Of a stretch of DNA of 64,000 nucleotides, positions 24,287-33,505 are shown piece by piece (the stretch's first letter is position 1; each line of letters begins with the position of its first letter). Location: assembly GCA_029261215.1 (NCBI GenBank), contig JAJDBT010000072.1:1-64000 (forward strand). Direction: 5' to 3'. The notes under the pieces were generated by a model. The model did no database searches. It had not been told where the DNA came from and saw nothing but the letters and a program-made list of their open reading frames with translations. This stretch comes from Nitrospirota bacterium. GTDB lineage: Bacteria; Nitrospirota; Nitrospiria; SBBL01; JAADHI01. The translations under genes and the position numbers were made by a program.

Positions 24287-25306
24287 TTATACTGGAAAAA
24301 AGACAAATGGATACGTCAGCACAATAATGCCCTGGTACAACTTTGGAAATTTCCACATCTTGATTCGTTTTGCCAAAGCCTTTTCCAGACGCTCATGATC
24401 CATTGTGCTGTTGACCACGCTCACCTCGACGACCTTCCCGTTTTCATCGATAGAGAACTCTACGGTAACGGTTCCCTTGAGCGTTGGTTTTGTGCGGAGT
24501 TCTTTATTGTAAAGATACACCAGTCCGCCCTTATATTTATCAACGACGCGGGAGATGGCATCGTAATCAATCTCGGCCCGATCTGAGCCTGCGCCTTTGA
24601 CCTGAAGACCAACATCCTGCCCCAAACGATGGCCCGTTCCGTCCGCTCCGCCGCTCGTCGCGGTGATTTGAGTCACTGTAAGCGCCTCACGCTTCGCGAG
24701 CTGAACGCCCTCCCCTGTTTTAAGGTTTGCGATTTTGGCGATCTTTTCATCGGCGCGACTGTTCTTTTGGGGACGACTCATCGTTCTCAAGGATGTGCTG
24801 GTCTTCTGTTTCGTCGGTTTTGCGGAAAGGACTTTTACATCGGAAAGCGCTTTCTCCAGACGATTGTCTGCCATCATCTCATTAAGCGTTCCGTCCGATT
24901 CTTCTTCAATAAATGAAGCCAGAAGCCCGCTCTTCCGAACAATCTCACGATTTTGTGCAGCAGATGGAGGAGGGGCTGTTTTTTCGACGATCACTTTCTT
25001 TTTGGGTTCTGGTTTGGCTTTGACGGGCACTTTTTTCTTTGGAAGCGTTTTTGTTTCGCTTTTAGGCTCAAGCCCTTCTTCGGCTTTTGGAGACTTCAAT
25101 TGAATGGGTGGCGGCGGTGGGGTGATGACCTTTGCAGGTTCCAAAATCAGCTTTGCGACGCGATCCGAAAGCTGATGGACATCCGGCTGCTTAAACGCAG
25201 GAAGACGCACCACCGTCAACACCAGCCCCAACAAACAATAAAATCCCAGCGAATACTTGAGTGTTTTTCGGAAGAGCAGTTCTTCCTGATCTACATGATA
25301 AGACAT
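24287..25306 (-). CDS. AgmX/PglI-type TonB-like protein
   Basis: 339 residues. Cytoplasmic N-terminus, one membrane helix (about 15-32, YSLGFYCLLGLVLTVV), a Pro/Lys-rich span (about 60-115, ITPPPPPIQLK, KKKVPVKAKPEPKKKV) able to cross the periplasm, and a C-terminal TonB/AgmX domain (about 245-339: TVTVEFSIDENGKVVEVSVVNS, then MWKFPKL). That is the build of TonB and of the Myxococcus gliding proteins GltG/GltJ (AgmX), which carry ExbBD-derived force to the outer membrane. It is last in the operon, after ExbB and two ExbD, its expected motor. Confidence 0.88.
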   Translation of the reverse strand: MSYHVDQEELLFRKTLKYSLGFYCLLGLVLTVVRLPAFKQPDVHQLSDRVAKLILEPAKVITPPPPPIQLKSPKAEEGLEPKSETKTLPKKKVPVKAKPEPKKKVIVEKTAPPPSAAQNREIVRKSGLLASFIEEESDGTLNEMMADNRLEKALSDVKVLSAKPTKQKTSTSLRTMSRPQKNSRADEKIAKIANLKTGEGVQLAKREALTVTQITATSGGADGTGHRLGQDVGLQVKGAGSDRAEIDYDAISRVVDKYKGGLVYLYNKELRTKPTLKGTVTVEFSIDENGKVVEVSVVNSTMDHERLEKALAKRIKMWKFPKLYQGIIVLTYPFVFFPV

Positions 25307-25317
25307 CGCATCCCTCC

Positions 25318-25815
25318 CTAAACCGGTTTTTCCTGCTGCATCACACCGAGAGAAATATTTGGATATTCTGCCTGAGCGCTTGTATTCATAATTTTTTTGA
25401 GCAGTTTAAAGGGAATTTTTCTATCTCCCAGGAGTGTGATGTTTCCGGTAAATTGAACCGAGGCATTTTTGCTTGCCAAAAACTTTGTCCGTTCGGCCAA
25501 ACGGCCCAATTCCTCTTTCACCGGAAACAGAATCAAACCCTTTTCCTTCAGGGCTTCATCAACAGACATCACCCGGTTGCCTCCAATCAAAATCTCCTTT
25601 CCGGTCACCATGATCTGAATCGTCGATTTAGGCATACTTTTAGAGGTGGAACTGGGTAATTGCAATTTGTCTGAGGCCGGGAGGGACACGCCCTCATCAC
25701 CCAGCTGAAGCAATAAAAAAAGCAGCAGGATCGTAAAAATATCCATCAAGCTGATCACAGTTAATTGGACAATCCCATTTTTTCTTGATTTTCTTTGACG
25801 ACGTTTTGCGCTCAT
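25318..25815 (-). CDS. ExbD/TolR-family protein (second, with the conserved Asp)
   Basis: 165 residues starting at the ATG that overlaps the previous stop (ATGA at 25812-25815). One membrane helix (about 17-38, LTVISLMDIFTILLLFLLLQL) contains Asp25, the proton-carrying residue of ExbD/TolR. The periplasmic domain (60-165) has the ExbD pattern IQIMVTGKEILIGGNRV. Motor component that should work with ExbB at 26287. Its sister ExbD lacks this Asp. Confidence 0.9.
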   Translation of the reverse strand: MSAKRRQRKSRKNGIVQLTVISLMDIFTILLLFLLLQLGDEGVSLPASDKLQLPSSTSKSMPKSTIQIMVTGKEILIGGNRVMSVDEALKEKGLILFPVKEELGRLAERTKFLASKNASVQFTGNITLLGDRKIPFKLLKKIMNTSAQAEYPNISLGVMQQEKPV

Positions 25816-26297
25816 ATGGTCTTGACCTCCCCGATTGAGATCTCGGGAAACAGGGCGTGTTCCTCCGTTTCCCGGCAAACATCCATCACCGCAATCAGTG
25901 ATTCATAGGGAATATCCGGTTCACTTAATAAAATCAGGGATTTTTCCATGGGGTAGGCCGACTTTACTTTTTGTAAAAGTTCGGACATCGCGCTCAAATC
26001 ATCCGCCGATGTTTTAAATGAAAAGCGTGTTTCTTCAATACCACTGCCCAACACCGTCAAACCCGTTTGACGCAAGGTCACAATAAGACGGAAGGGTTCT
26101 TTTTCCGTTTTGCTCTCCGCTGGCGTATTTTGAGAAGTGGGCAGCCTCATCTCCAGAATCGCCAATCTTGAAAACACAACCCCGCTCAGTAAAAACGGAA
26201 TCAAGACCACCATTAAATTCATAAAGGGGGTGATATTCAGATCAGCCGCACCAACACTTCGCCGACGCCCAGCTCTGGTGGTCCGTCTATTTTCCAT
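25812..26297 (-). CDS. ExbD/TolR-family protein (first, Asp replaced by Asn)
   Basis: 161 residues. Basic N-terminus, then LNITPFMNLMVVLIPFLLSGVVF (20-42): the TP-x-x-D position of the family is Asn27, so this subunit lacks the usual protonatable residue. A periplasmic domain follows (FRLIVTLRQTGLTVLG, SLILLSEPDIPYESLIAVMDVCRE). It overlaps exbB by 11 bases and the second exbD by 4. A pair of unequal ExbD subunits also occurs in the Myxococcus AglRQS motor, though there both carry Asp. Confidence 0.9.
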   Translation of the reverse strand: MENRRTTRAGRRRSVGAADLNITPFMNLMVVLIPFLLSGVVFSRLAILEMRLPTSQNTPAESKTEKEPFRLIVTLRQTGLTVLGSGIEETRFSFKTSADDLSAMSELLQKVKSAYPMEKSLILLSEPDIPYESLIAVMDVCRETEEHALFPEISIGEVKTI

Positions 26298-27045
26298 GGC
26301 TCAGGCTTTCAACAGAGGCTGCCTCGCTCGCAGCGCGGCTTAAGTCTTCTTGATGCCGTGTTCCGCCATTTGATTGCGCAGATGCGGAGGCGGCCACCGA
26401 CTGCCCTTGAAACAAGTGACCGGAAACATTCACCAGTTTCAAGGCATATTCATCGAGGCGATCAATCACCCGATTGGTCCAGGCTTGCAGAAACGTATAA
26501 ATCAACATCATCGGGATCGCCACCACAAGGCCAAACGCGGTCGTATTCATCGCCACAGAAATGCCTTTGGCAAGCAAAGCGGCTTTCTGTGCAGGATCGG
26601 CCACCGCCACGGCCGTAAAGGCTTCGATAAGCCCCATAATCGTCCCGAGCAATCCGATCAAGGTTGCAACATTGGCTAAATTGGGAAGATAGTGCAGGCG
26701 TGCCTCCAGTCTTGGCATGACCTCCATGAGCGCTTCATCCGTGATGCCTTGAACGTCTTCACGTGATTTATGTGCTTTTATCCCTTGAATACCACTCTTA
26801 ATCACGTGGTACAGCGGGCGATTGGCATGACTTCCCGAACACATCTGAAGCGCCTCATCATAGTTTTTGGACAAGACCACGGGCGACAGCTGCGCCCAGA
26901 GACGTGCTGCATCGACACGTGAACGCAACAGGATGATCACCCGTTCCGCAATAATCGCTGTCCCGATTGCTAGAATAAAAAGGAGCGGGTACATAAAAAA
27001 TCCGCCCGACTGAAAAAAACGTATAATGCCTTCGATACCATTCAT
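26287..27045 (-). CDS. ExbB/TolQ/MotA-type proton channel protein
   Basis: 252 residues with three membrane helices: 15-35 (FFMYPLLFILAIGTAIIAERV), about 128-150 (ANVATLIGLLGTIMGLIEAF) and about 168-190 (ISVAMNTTAFGLVVAIPMML). The Thr-rich second and third helices form the proton path. A long cytoplasmic stretch (40-125) and a Ser/Ala-rich C-terminal tail complete it. It starts in a four-base overlap with the preceding gene and ends inside the first exbD: a stator unit like ExbB, TolQ or AglR that converts proton flow into motion of the TonB-like protein. Confidence 0.93.
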   Translation of the reverse strand: MNGIEGIIRFFQSGGFFMYPLLFILAIGTAIIAERVIILLRSRVDAARLWAQLSPVVLSKNYDEALQMCSGSHANRPLYHVIKSGIQGIKAHKSREDVQGITDEALMEVMPRLEARLHYLPNLANVATLIGLLGTIMGLIEAFTAVAVADPAQKAALLAKGISVAMNTTAFGLVVAIPMMLIYTFLQAWTNRVIDRLDEYALKLVNVSGHLFQGQSVAASASAQSNGGTRHQEDLSRAASEAASVESLSHGK

Positions 27046-27383
27046 TGTGTTTTGTCTCCTTTCGAGCTTTCCGAGTCATCGCCCCATTGCCCCTGAAACC
27101 GGATGTGATCAATTGTTTCCATAATCTCATCCTTAAAACTGCGTTCAAATGGGAATTCATTCTGCTTCACGGTCACCTCCCGATTCCAGGGCACGACATA
27201 AACAACATGCGGTTTTTCAAGCGTTCCCTGAATTTCAGTCCCCCCCATGAACAGTCGTTCGACTTTTTCACTCGTATCCGTTTGTTGATTTGTTAAACCC
27301 ACTTCTTCGGCAGAAGCCCAGGCAGGGAAAGATGAAAAGCACCCTATTATGAATACCATATAGATGCGATTAATGTGTTTCAT
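27042..27383 (-). CDS. Small periplasmic protein of the envelope-machine operon
   Basis: 113 residues with a signal peptide (MKHINRIYMVFIIGCFSSFP, cleavage near AWASA). The mature part includes FMGGTEIQGTLEKPHVVYVVPW, a strand pattern often seen in proteins encoded directly upstream of such ExbB genes, and an acidic C-terminus. No catalytic motif or lipobox. Four-base overlaps at both ends tie it to the TPR lipoprotein and to exbB. Probably a structural or assembly factor of the complex (inference). Confidence 0.8.
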   Translation of the reverse strand: MKHINRIYMVFIIGCFSSFPAWASAEEVGLTNQQTDTSEKVERLFMGGTEIQGTLEKPHVVYVVPWNREVTVKQNEFPFERSFKDEIMETIDHIRFQGQWGDDSESSKGDKTQ

Positions 27384-28129
27384 TGAGACACTCCAGTTTC
27401 ATTGAGCCTTTTTTGAAGGGCGGAAATCCAGATATTGACCTCTTCATCCACCCCTGTCGTCAATGCCATATGCGCTTGATAATGCCGGACCGCCTTGGCC
27501 GGCTCGTTTAGGTAAAGATCGTATAAAACCGCGAGATTAAAATGGGCATCCTGAAATGCCGGGGCCAAGTCAATCGCGCGTAAGTAAACAGCCTCCGCCC
27601 CCTTGAAATCACCCTGTTCCCGAAGCAGTATGCCCAAATTATAATGTGCTTCTGCATAACCGTCATTCGGGTTACGGTCCGAAATCGAAATGGCCTGACG
27701 ATACGCCTGAATGGCCTCTTCAAAACGCTCAAGACGTTTATAGGCCACTCCCAAATTCAGGTAAAAAACAGACACTTCAGGGTATTCATCTCGGAGGGTT
27801 TCAAACAGAATGCGCGCCTCATCAACCTCCCCTTTGTCCAAAAGCCTCGTCCCGGTTTGAAAGCGTTGGATCACCCGATCCAACTGCGGATTCACCGGCG
27901 CGGGCAAGGCCGACGGCGTTTCGTTCAATTCGGCCGGGTCTTTTTGATCTTTAGCCGTGACAGATTCCGTCTGGGTCTCCGGCGCGTCTTTTAAGCCATT
28001 GCTTGATTCAAGTGCCTGAGTCTCCACTTTCCCTGCCTGAAGGGGCCCCTGCTTCATCGTCATACAACCACCGCTCAAAAGAGAAAGACCGAGGCATATG
28101 ATTCCCAGTTTTTTGGGATATATGATCAT
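27380..28129 (-). CDS. TPR lipoprotein
   Basis: 249 residues. Signal peptide with lipobox LSGGC (Cys22); a Thr/Glu/Pro-rich linker (35-80); then four TPR units (about 85-235: ARILFETLRDEYPEVSVFYLNLG, AIQAYRQAISI, YAEAHYNLGILLREQGDFKGAE, DAHFNLAVLYDL). The build resembles GltE of the Myxococcus gliding complex, an outer-membrane TPR lipoprotein. A four-base overlap links it to the small periplasmic protein. Confidence 0.88.
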   Translation of the reverse strand: MIIYPKKLGIICLGLSLLSGGCMTMKQGPLQAGKVETQALESSNGLKDAPETQTESVTAKDQKDPAELNETPSALPAPVNPQLDRVIQRFQTGTRLLDKGEVDEARILFETLRDEYPEVSVFYLNLGVAYKRLERFEEAIQAYRQAISISDRNPNDGYAEAHYNLGILLREQGDFKGAEAVYLRAIDLAPAFQDAHFNLAVLYDLYLNEPAKAVRHYQAHMALTTGVDEEVNIWISALQKRLNETGVSQ

Positions 28130-28138
28130 CGAATCACC

Positions 28139-31015
28139 CTATTTCACCTGGACCATTCGGTTCGCTTCTTCTCCCAAAGAAAGCAATGTCGGGAGCAACA
28201 AGGGATCAATATTGGAAACAACCCGTTCAGAACGTTCTTCCCGTCGGTAAAGTGACGGGCGAAGTTCCGCCAGACGGGCAAAACTTTTTTTCACCCATTC
28301 GTTGTAAAGCCCCACGGACTGGCGCGCACGGCGCACATTACTTTCATAGGCGGTAATGGCTTTTTCTTCAAAGGGATAAGCCTTCTCTTCCAGCTGAAAA
28401 AGGTACTCCTCCATCTGCTCTTCATTTAAGTTTTTGGGACGTTCGGCATTGAGCAAAGCAGACTTAAAATGTTCAAACACCTCGCCCAATCGAAAAGCCG
28501 ACACCGTGACCACCTCGACATGACCCGTTTCAACGGTTTCGGTATAACGCTGAACCGCCGCTTTAAATCGCTGTGTTTTCGTCTTGAATTTTTTGGCGGC
28601 GTCTTTATTCAAGCGTACTGCTTTTAATCCCTCAAAGGCCCTTTCTGCCTTATAAAAACGGGCTTTGGCCGCAAACACTGTTTCGGGTCCCTTCACGATC
28701 ACCGTGTCATAGAGTTTCATCGCGGCCTTCTTCCGCCCTTGTTTTTGACGCGTTTCGGCCATCTTGAAGAAGGCTTCGGTTCTATCCACATGGTTTGGGA
28801 ATCGTTGTACGAATATTAAAAAGGTAGAGATCACTTTTTCGGGCGCCCCCGCTTTTTCATAATAAAGTCCCGCGCGCCAAAGCAGTGCCTGAGCTTGCGC
28901 CTCGTCCTGAGTCGACTGGGCGGCAAGGACAAAATGACTTGAAGCCTGAAGCAGATCGTCCGACGCTTCATATAACAAACCCGCGTGAATATTCGACTTC
29001 GCTGCTAAATTGGAAGACGGATAACCTTGGGCGAGTTTTTGGTAAACACGAATCGCGTCTTTTGGTTTTGTTAACGTTTCATAAAGCAAAGCGGCCTCAA
29101 AAAGCGCTTCCGGAGCCAGTTCACTTGCGGGCGTTTCTTCAGAAACGGCTTGAAACAGGAGCGCCGCTTCTTCAAATTTTCCATCTTTCTTTTGAAGTTC
29201 GGCCTCTTTATAAATCGCCGTCGCCTGCAATGCATAGAGCGCTTCTTTCTCTTCTTGTTGCGCTTTAGGGTATTCAGCCACAGCGCGTGCGTAGGCGCGC
29301 CTTGCCTGTTTAAAATCACCGGACTTCATATAACTATGTGCACTCAACTTTTTGGCTGTCGTCGCAGTGCTGTGTTTTGGATAGACAACAATGAGATTTT
29401 CTAATATTTCTGCGGCCGCGCTATAGGCTTCTTTCACATAAAGAAATTCGGCCGCATTAAAGAGTACCACCGGTGCTTTTGGATTTTTGGGAAACTGACC
29501 TGCATAACGCTCGGAGCTTTGAACAAACTTCGGACCCGCTTCGGAGGTCTTGACCTGGTCATAGGCGACCACTGCGGCATAGGCTGCTTTTTCATCTGGG
29601 GTTTCTTCCGAATAATCATAAGCCGCCGACTCCAAAACCGCACCGGCCTCGATATACTCCTTGAGTGACATCAGTGTTTCGCCTAGTAAAAAATGGATAT
29701 TTTGTGCTTCGGGCGCATCCGGGAATTCCGCCAAAAACAAGCGGTAATGATCTGCGGCATCACGAAAACCCTGGGTTTCCTCTTTATTTTTTAGGGCTTT
29801 CGCATGTGTAGACAGCGCGAGTCGATGCAGTTCCGTCTGAATCAAAGGCCGCACGCGATTTCGTGCATCCTCGTCATTTGCGCGAGACCACTCACTCTGA
29901 GAACGATAGTGATGAATGAGGGTTGATCGCTCCGCTTCTGCCGCCACCATGTCACCCAATTTCTGCTGCGCTTCCAGAATATATGACACAAAAAATGGCG
30001 ACACCGGGTCAAGCGGATGCGCTACAGTAAAGGCACGATAGGCTTTAATGCCCAGCTGAGGCTGTTTTTCCACCATGTAGTGGTTTCCCATCATGAGATA
30101 AAGATCTTTTTCGTAAGGCCGATGCCCTCTGTTTTCAAAATAAGCCGCCATAACACCGGAACCACCCAAGTTCCGAAACGCGGTCGTCACATAGCCTAAA
30201 GACTCCCAGACCAAGGACCCCTCTTCTGGCGCAAACTGCGCCATCCCTTCTGTTTTTTGATCTACGATCGCCAGAAATTGATCAATCGCGTTGTAATAGG
30301 ACTTCAGATTAAAATAAGACCAGCCCAGCTTGTATAAGGCTTTTTCCTGAAAAAAGGGATCTTTCCATGACGCTGCTTTTGCGTAGGATACGGCCGCTTT
30401 CTTAAAATCACCCCGGTCAAAATAATACTCCCCCAGCCGGAAATGCGCTTCCAGGAGGTGGGGACTCCGGACATAACTGTTGACCAGCCATTCGAGCAAG
30501 GGCAGGGCATGCGCTTTCTCCCCCATCTCGTCATATGCGCGGGAAAGCGTATACAAAACCTGATCGTTTTCCGCGTAATCCGGATGATTCCGCAAAAGCG
30601 CGTTGTACACATCGATGGCTTGTTGATAATCGACCACAGGGGGTAATCCATCCGGATCAAGATCATAGGTTGCCATGTCATGCAGAAAACGTTCATGGGC
30701 GGATTTCATATGCATATCCCCCAAACGTTTCAATGCTGGCGCCCTTAATCTCAGCGTGCTTTCCGAATGCCGTTCCAAAAAAGCCAGATAACCCGTGCGG
30801 ACATCGGTCTCTGTCGCATAAATCGGCACTTCTCGAAGTTCAGTGACCTCTTTTTCCAGGATACGCGCTCTTTCATCAAGGCTGGGCGTATCGGGGATCT
30901 CCTTAACCTGCGACGCCCGAGCGCTGCAGCCCCATACGACCCACGAAAGGCACACAACAAGTATTGGGGCCATCAGGGATTTAAATCTCTCGTTCTGTTT
31001 GTTAATGTGATTCAT
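28139..31015 (-). CDS. Large TPR-repeat lipoprotein
   Basis: 958 residues. Lipobox VVWGC (Cys30) after a hydrophobic signal. Almost the entire mature part is TPR-like helices, many of the YbgF/BamD type (FRLGEYYFDRGDFKKAAVSYAKA, ALYKLGWSYFNLKSYYNAIDQF, LYYEKAGAPEKVISTFLIFVQRFP). A C-terminal helical region (about 810-958) follows. TPR proteins of comparable size (AgmK/GltI, about 3800 residues, and smaller forms) occur in gliding and related trans-envelope machines. It probably forms a periplasmic scaffold held to a membrane by lipid. Ten bases separate it from the next gene. Confidence 0.88.
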   Translation of the reverse strand: MNHINKQNERFKSLMAPILVVCLSWVVWGCSARASQVKEIPDTPSLDERARILEKEVTELREVPIYATETDVRTGYLAFLERHSESTLRLRAPALKRLGDMHMKSAHERFLHDMATYDLDPDGLPPVVDYQQAIDVYNALLRNHPDYAENDQVLYTLSRAYDEMGEKAHALPLLEWLVNSYVRSPHLLEAHFRLGEYYFDRGDFKKAAVSYAKAASWKDPFFQEKALYKLGWSYFNLKSYYNAIDQFLAIVDQKTEGMAQFAPEEGSLVWESLGYVTTAFRNLGGSGVMAAYFENRGHRPYEKDLYLMMGNHYMVEKQPQLGIKAYRAFTVAHPLDPVSPFFVSYILEAQQKLGDMVAAEAERSTLIHHYRSQSEWSRANDEDARNRVRPLIQTELHRLALSTHAKALKNKEETQGFRDAADHYRLFLAEFPDAPEAQNIHFLLGETLMSLKEYIEAGAVLESAAYDYSEETPDEKAAYAAVVAYDQVKTSEAGPKFVQSSERYAGQFPKNPKAPVVLFNAAEFLYVKEAYSAAAEILENLIVVYPKHSTATTAKKLSAHSYMKSGDFKQARRAYARAVAEYPKAQQEEKEALYALQATAIYKEAELQKKDGKFEEAALLFQAVSEETPASELAPEALFEAALLYETLTKPKDAIRVYQKLAQGYPSSNLAAKSNIHAGLLYEASDDLLQASSHFVLAAQSTQDEAQAQALLWRAGLYYEKAGAPEKVISTFLIFVQRFPNHVDRTEAFFKMAETRQKQGRKKAAMKLYDTVIVKGPETVFAAKARFYKAERAFEGLKAVRLNKDAAKKFKTKTQRFKAAVQRYTETVETGHVEVVTVSAFRLGEVFEHFKSALLNAERPKNLNEEQMEEYLFQLEEKAYPFEEKAITAYESNVRRARQSVGLYNEWVKKSFARLAELRPSLYRREERSERVVSNIDPLLLPTLLSLGEEANRMVQVK

Positions 31016-31020
31016 CGGAC

Positions 31021-32940
31021 TTAATTCAAGCCTTTTACATCAAGAATTTGAAGTTGACTCAGTTCCGCCGCAGATACCCAGGACATCACTCGTTTCAAAC
31101 GTTTCTCGGAAGCTTCAAAGAGTTTATCCTTCAAGGCGGGTAAAATCGCCTGCTGTAGTTGAAGGGTTTCCTCTTGTTTCGCCATCAATTGACGGCGGAC
31201 CGATTCAATACGACCTCGGAATGAGACGATCTCCTGTTCTATTGCCGGGATGCTGCTAAGCCATTCGGCGTGTCTTTTCTCAAGCCGCTCAAATGAAGTG
31301 ATCAAACGCCGCATCGCACGTCGAAGATCGTCCACCCTTCCGGGAAGTGTTGTCGTTAATTTCCAAAGCTGTTCTCCCTCGGCAATCCGAAGCCATCGAT
31401 TTGTAATATACCAATCTGTTTTCAAGCCATCAAGACGCGCATGGCCTTCTTCACTCACGACCTCATCCGCAAGCTTGCCAAGCCTTAATCCAAGGCCAGT
31501 ACTTCTATTTCTGGCGTTTTCCAACTGTTGCAGCACTTCTGCAGACTCGGCTGTCCACAGCATCTCGTGCTGCTCTTCCCGGATGGCCTGATCAAGCCGG
31601 TCATTTAAATCAGAAAGTGCTTCCTTTTTTTCAGCGATGGCATGGGATGAAAAAGACGTTTGCATTTTTGGCAAAAAATCGCGGAACACCGCTTCCCGAT
31701 GATCCGCCACAACCTCAAAAATGGCTGTATCCCTCAGTTTATGATCAAGCACGGCTTCCAGTTGCCTCAATGCCTGATATTGCGAGACCCAATATCTCAC
31801 TCCCTCGTCCTCAAAAATGAGTTCGGCAAACAACCCCTCTTTTTGCCGGGCGACCTCTTTCATCATAAGCGACAGGTGTCGGGGGTCCTGGATTTGCGTC
31901 TGAAAGGTACGGAGACTCTCTTCAGCCCTATTATAAACGACAATGGCTTTTGAGTAGTGTTCGATTGCCGTTTGATCGGCATCCAGACGATTGTAGGCAT
32001 GCCCCACTGCGGTCATCGCTTCTAAGGCATAAGGGTGATTCGGTTTCAATGCGATCAGATCCTCAAAAAGCAGGATGGACTTTAAATACGCTTCATCTTT
32101 AAATTGCGCCCAGGCCATGCCAAATAAAGCATCCGGAAAAAACGGACTTTCTTTGGGAATGAGAGACAATACAGTGTACGCCTCGCGATAACGGCCCACC
32201 TCGATCAAAAGCTGTCCCCAGGTCAAGCGGGCTTTTTCCGTCAGGGATTTCAGAAGCGCTTCCCCCTTGTTGTCCAATAAACTCACTTTTTCAAAAAGTC
32301 GCAGGGATTTCTGAGGGTTTCCCACCACAAACCAGGATTTGGCCAGAGCCAACTGAGCGTAGGGATAAAACCGGCTTTCCGGAAGAATGCGTTTCAGCGC
32401 CTCATTTCCTTTTTCCATTGCCCCTGTCGCATAATGACTCATTCCAGCGAGGTAAGTGGCCTCATCCACACCGGGAAATGGCGCATTCAGTGCAAAACGG
32501 TCATAGGTTTCAAGCACCCTAACGTAACGGGCGCGGCGATATTGCATGCGCTCAATGGCAAGAAATACTTCATTCTGTTTTTTCCCTTCCGGGAAAGCCT
32601 TCACCAATTCGTCAAAAATCCGCGCCGCCGAAAGATGCATGCCCCAGCTCAGATAAAGGCTGCCTAATAAATATCGACTCTGCTTCAACATCTCCTCATC
32701 CTGCTCAAGAACAGAAGTCCCTTCCAGCAATTTAAAATGTGTGGCGGCATTGAGAAAATCGTCCAAAAAGAAATGAAAATAGCCTTCCTTTTCAATCACA
32801 GACAATCCGGGGTTTCTTTCAGGAATCAGGTCTTCCGCCCTTCCTTCAAGACACAAAAGCAAGTGCGTGAGCACACAAAAGAGGGTCAGAAATAAAACCC
32901 TGCGGATTAAATCGGCTTGTTTGTTAGTTCCAGGTTTCAT
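31021..32940 (-). CDS. Secreted TPR/coiled-coil protein
   Basis: 639 residues. Signal peptide (about 1-35, LFLTLFCVLTHLLLCLEGRA) without lipobox at the cleavage site. Residues 45-340 are TPR-like (YLLGSLYLSWGMHLSAARIFDELVKAFP, YAQLALAKSWFVVGNPQKSLRLFEKV, ALEAMTAVGHAYNRLDADQTAIEHYSKAI). Residues 420-620 are coiled coil (RLDQAIREEQHEMLW, IEQEIVSFRGRIESVRRQLM). Overlaps the preceding gene by 17 bases and ends five bases before the large TPR lipoprotein. Likely a second periplasmic scaffold. Confidence 0.88.
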   Translation of the reverse strand: MKPGTNKQADLIRRVLFLTLFCVLTHLLLCLEGRAEDLIPERNPGLSVIEKEGYFHFFLDDFLNAATHFKLLEGTSVLEQDEEMLKQSRYLLGSLYLSWGMHLSAARIFDELVKAFPEGKKQNEVFLAIERMQYRRARYVRVLETYDRFALNAPFPGVDEATYLAGMSHYATGAMEKGNEALKRILPESRFYPYAQLALAKSWFVVGNPQKSLRLFEKVSLLDNKGEALLKSLTEKARLTWGQLLIEVGRYREAYTVLSLIPKESPFFPDALFGMAWAQFKDEAYLKSILLFEDLIALKPNHPYALEAMTAVGHAYNRLDADQTAIEHYSKAIVVYNRAEESLRTFQTQIQDPRHLSLMMKEVARQKEGLFAELIFEDEGVRYWVSQYQALRQLEAVLDHKLRDTAIFEVVADHREAVFRDFLPKMQTSFSSHAIAEKKEALSDLNDRLDQAIREEQHEMLWTAESAEVLQQLENARNRSTGLGLRLGKLADEVVSEEGHARLDGLKTDWYITNRWLRIAEGEQLWKLTTTLPGRVDDLRRAMRRLITSFERLEKRHAEWLSSIPAIEQEIVSFRGRIESVRRQLMAKQEETLQLQQAILPALKDKLFEASEKRLKRVMSWVSAAELSQLQILDVKGLN

Positions 32941-33505
32941 ATGTAAATTCGACCCGTTTCATCTCCGGGTGATCACGGACAATCAACTTGATAAAAACAG
33001 GGCCTTTCTCTTTGACAAAAGAAAAGGTCTCCGCGCGTTTGTAATCCACTTCCTGAGGACCCGCACCGTGAAACACCGCCACAAAATGATGCTCACCTGA
33101 GCGGACATTGCCCGTATAAAGTCGCTGAATACCCCCTTTTTTAAGGGCGGACTGTTCGCGCTCTGTGTACAGATAACTCGCAACCATCTGATCATTGAGC
33201 GACAGTTTTACCGAATCGAGTTGAAAATAATGGTCACCCTCCACACTCAAAAAAACCACCACCGAGGAATCTTCAGGAAAAAGCAGGTCTTCCTGAAGCT
33301 TGAACAAGAGCGTGTTCAGTTCAACGATTTCCTCCTTCAATGCCTGAATTTTGGGTTCGAGCACATCAATTTCAGCGGAAAAAGCCGATGGGCTTTGTGT
33401 TTCCTCTTGCGCCCATGCCCGGTTCAGCGAAAAAAAAAGCAGGGCCACACTTGTAAAAAATAAAAAAAGGACAGTCTGTCGCAGGTTCATGTTTTTATGC
33501 CTCAT
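32924..33505 (-). CDS. Periplasmic coiled-coil plus beta-domain protein
   Basis: 193 residues. Signal peptide (VLFLFFTSVALLFFS, cleavage after AWA); short coiled coil (about 45-75, EPKIQALKEEIVELNTLLFKL); then a beta-rich domain (VVVFLSVEGDHYFQLDSVKLSLNDQ, SGEHHFVAVFHGAG) resembling domains that carry a 'value of a physical quantity' in AraC/GldM-like periplasmic adaptors. The ATG at 33505 overlaps the apbE stop; an ATG at 33490 with GAGG nine bases upstream may be the true start. Family not recognised. Confidence 0.8.
   Translation of the reverse strand: MRHKNMNLRQTVLFLFFTSVALLFFSLNRAWAQEETQSPSAFSAEIDVLEPKIQALKEEIVELNTLLFKLQEDLLFPEDSSVVVFLSVEGDHYFQLDSVKLSLNDQMVASYLYTEREQSALKKGGIQRLYTGNVRSGEHHFVAVFHGAGPQEVDYKRAETFSFVKEKGPVFIKLIVRDHPEMKRVEFTYETWN

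Noticed and set aside
28139-33505. BamD/YbgF outer-membrane assembly genes
   Set aside because: TPR units look similar, but protein sizes, operon context and lack of Pal/TolB/CpoB features fit an Agl/Glt-like machine better.
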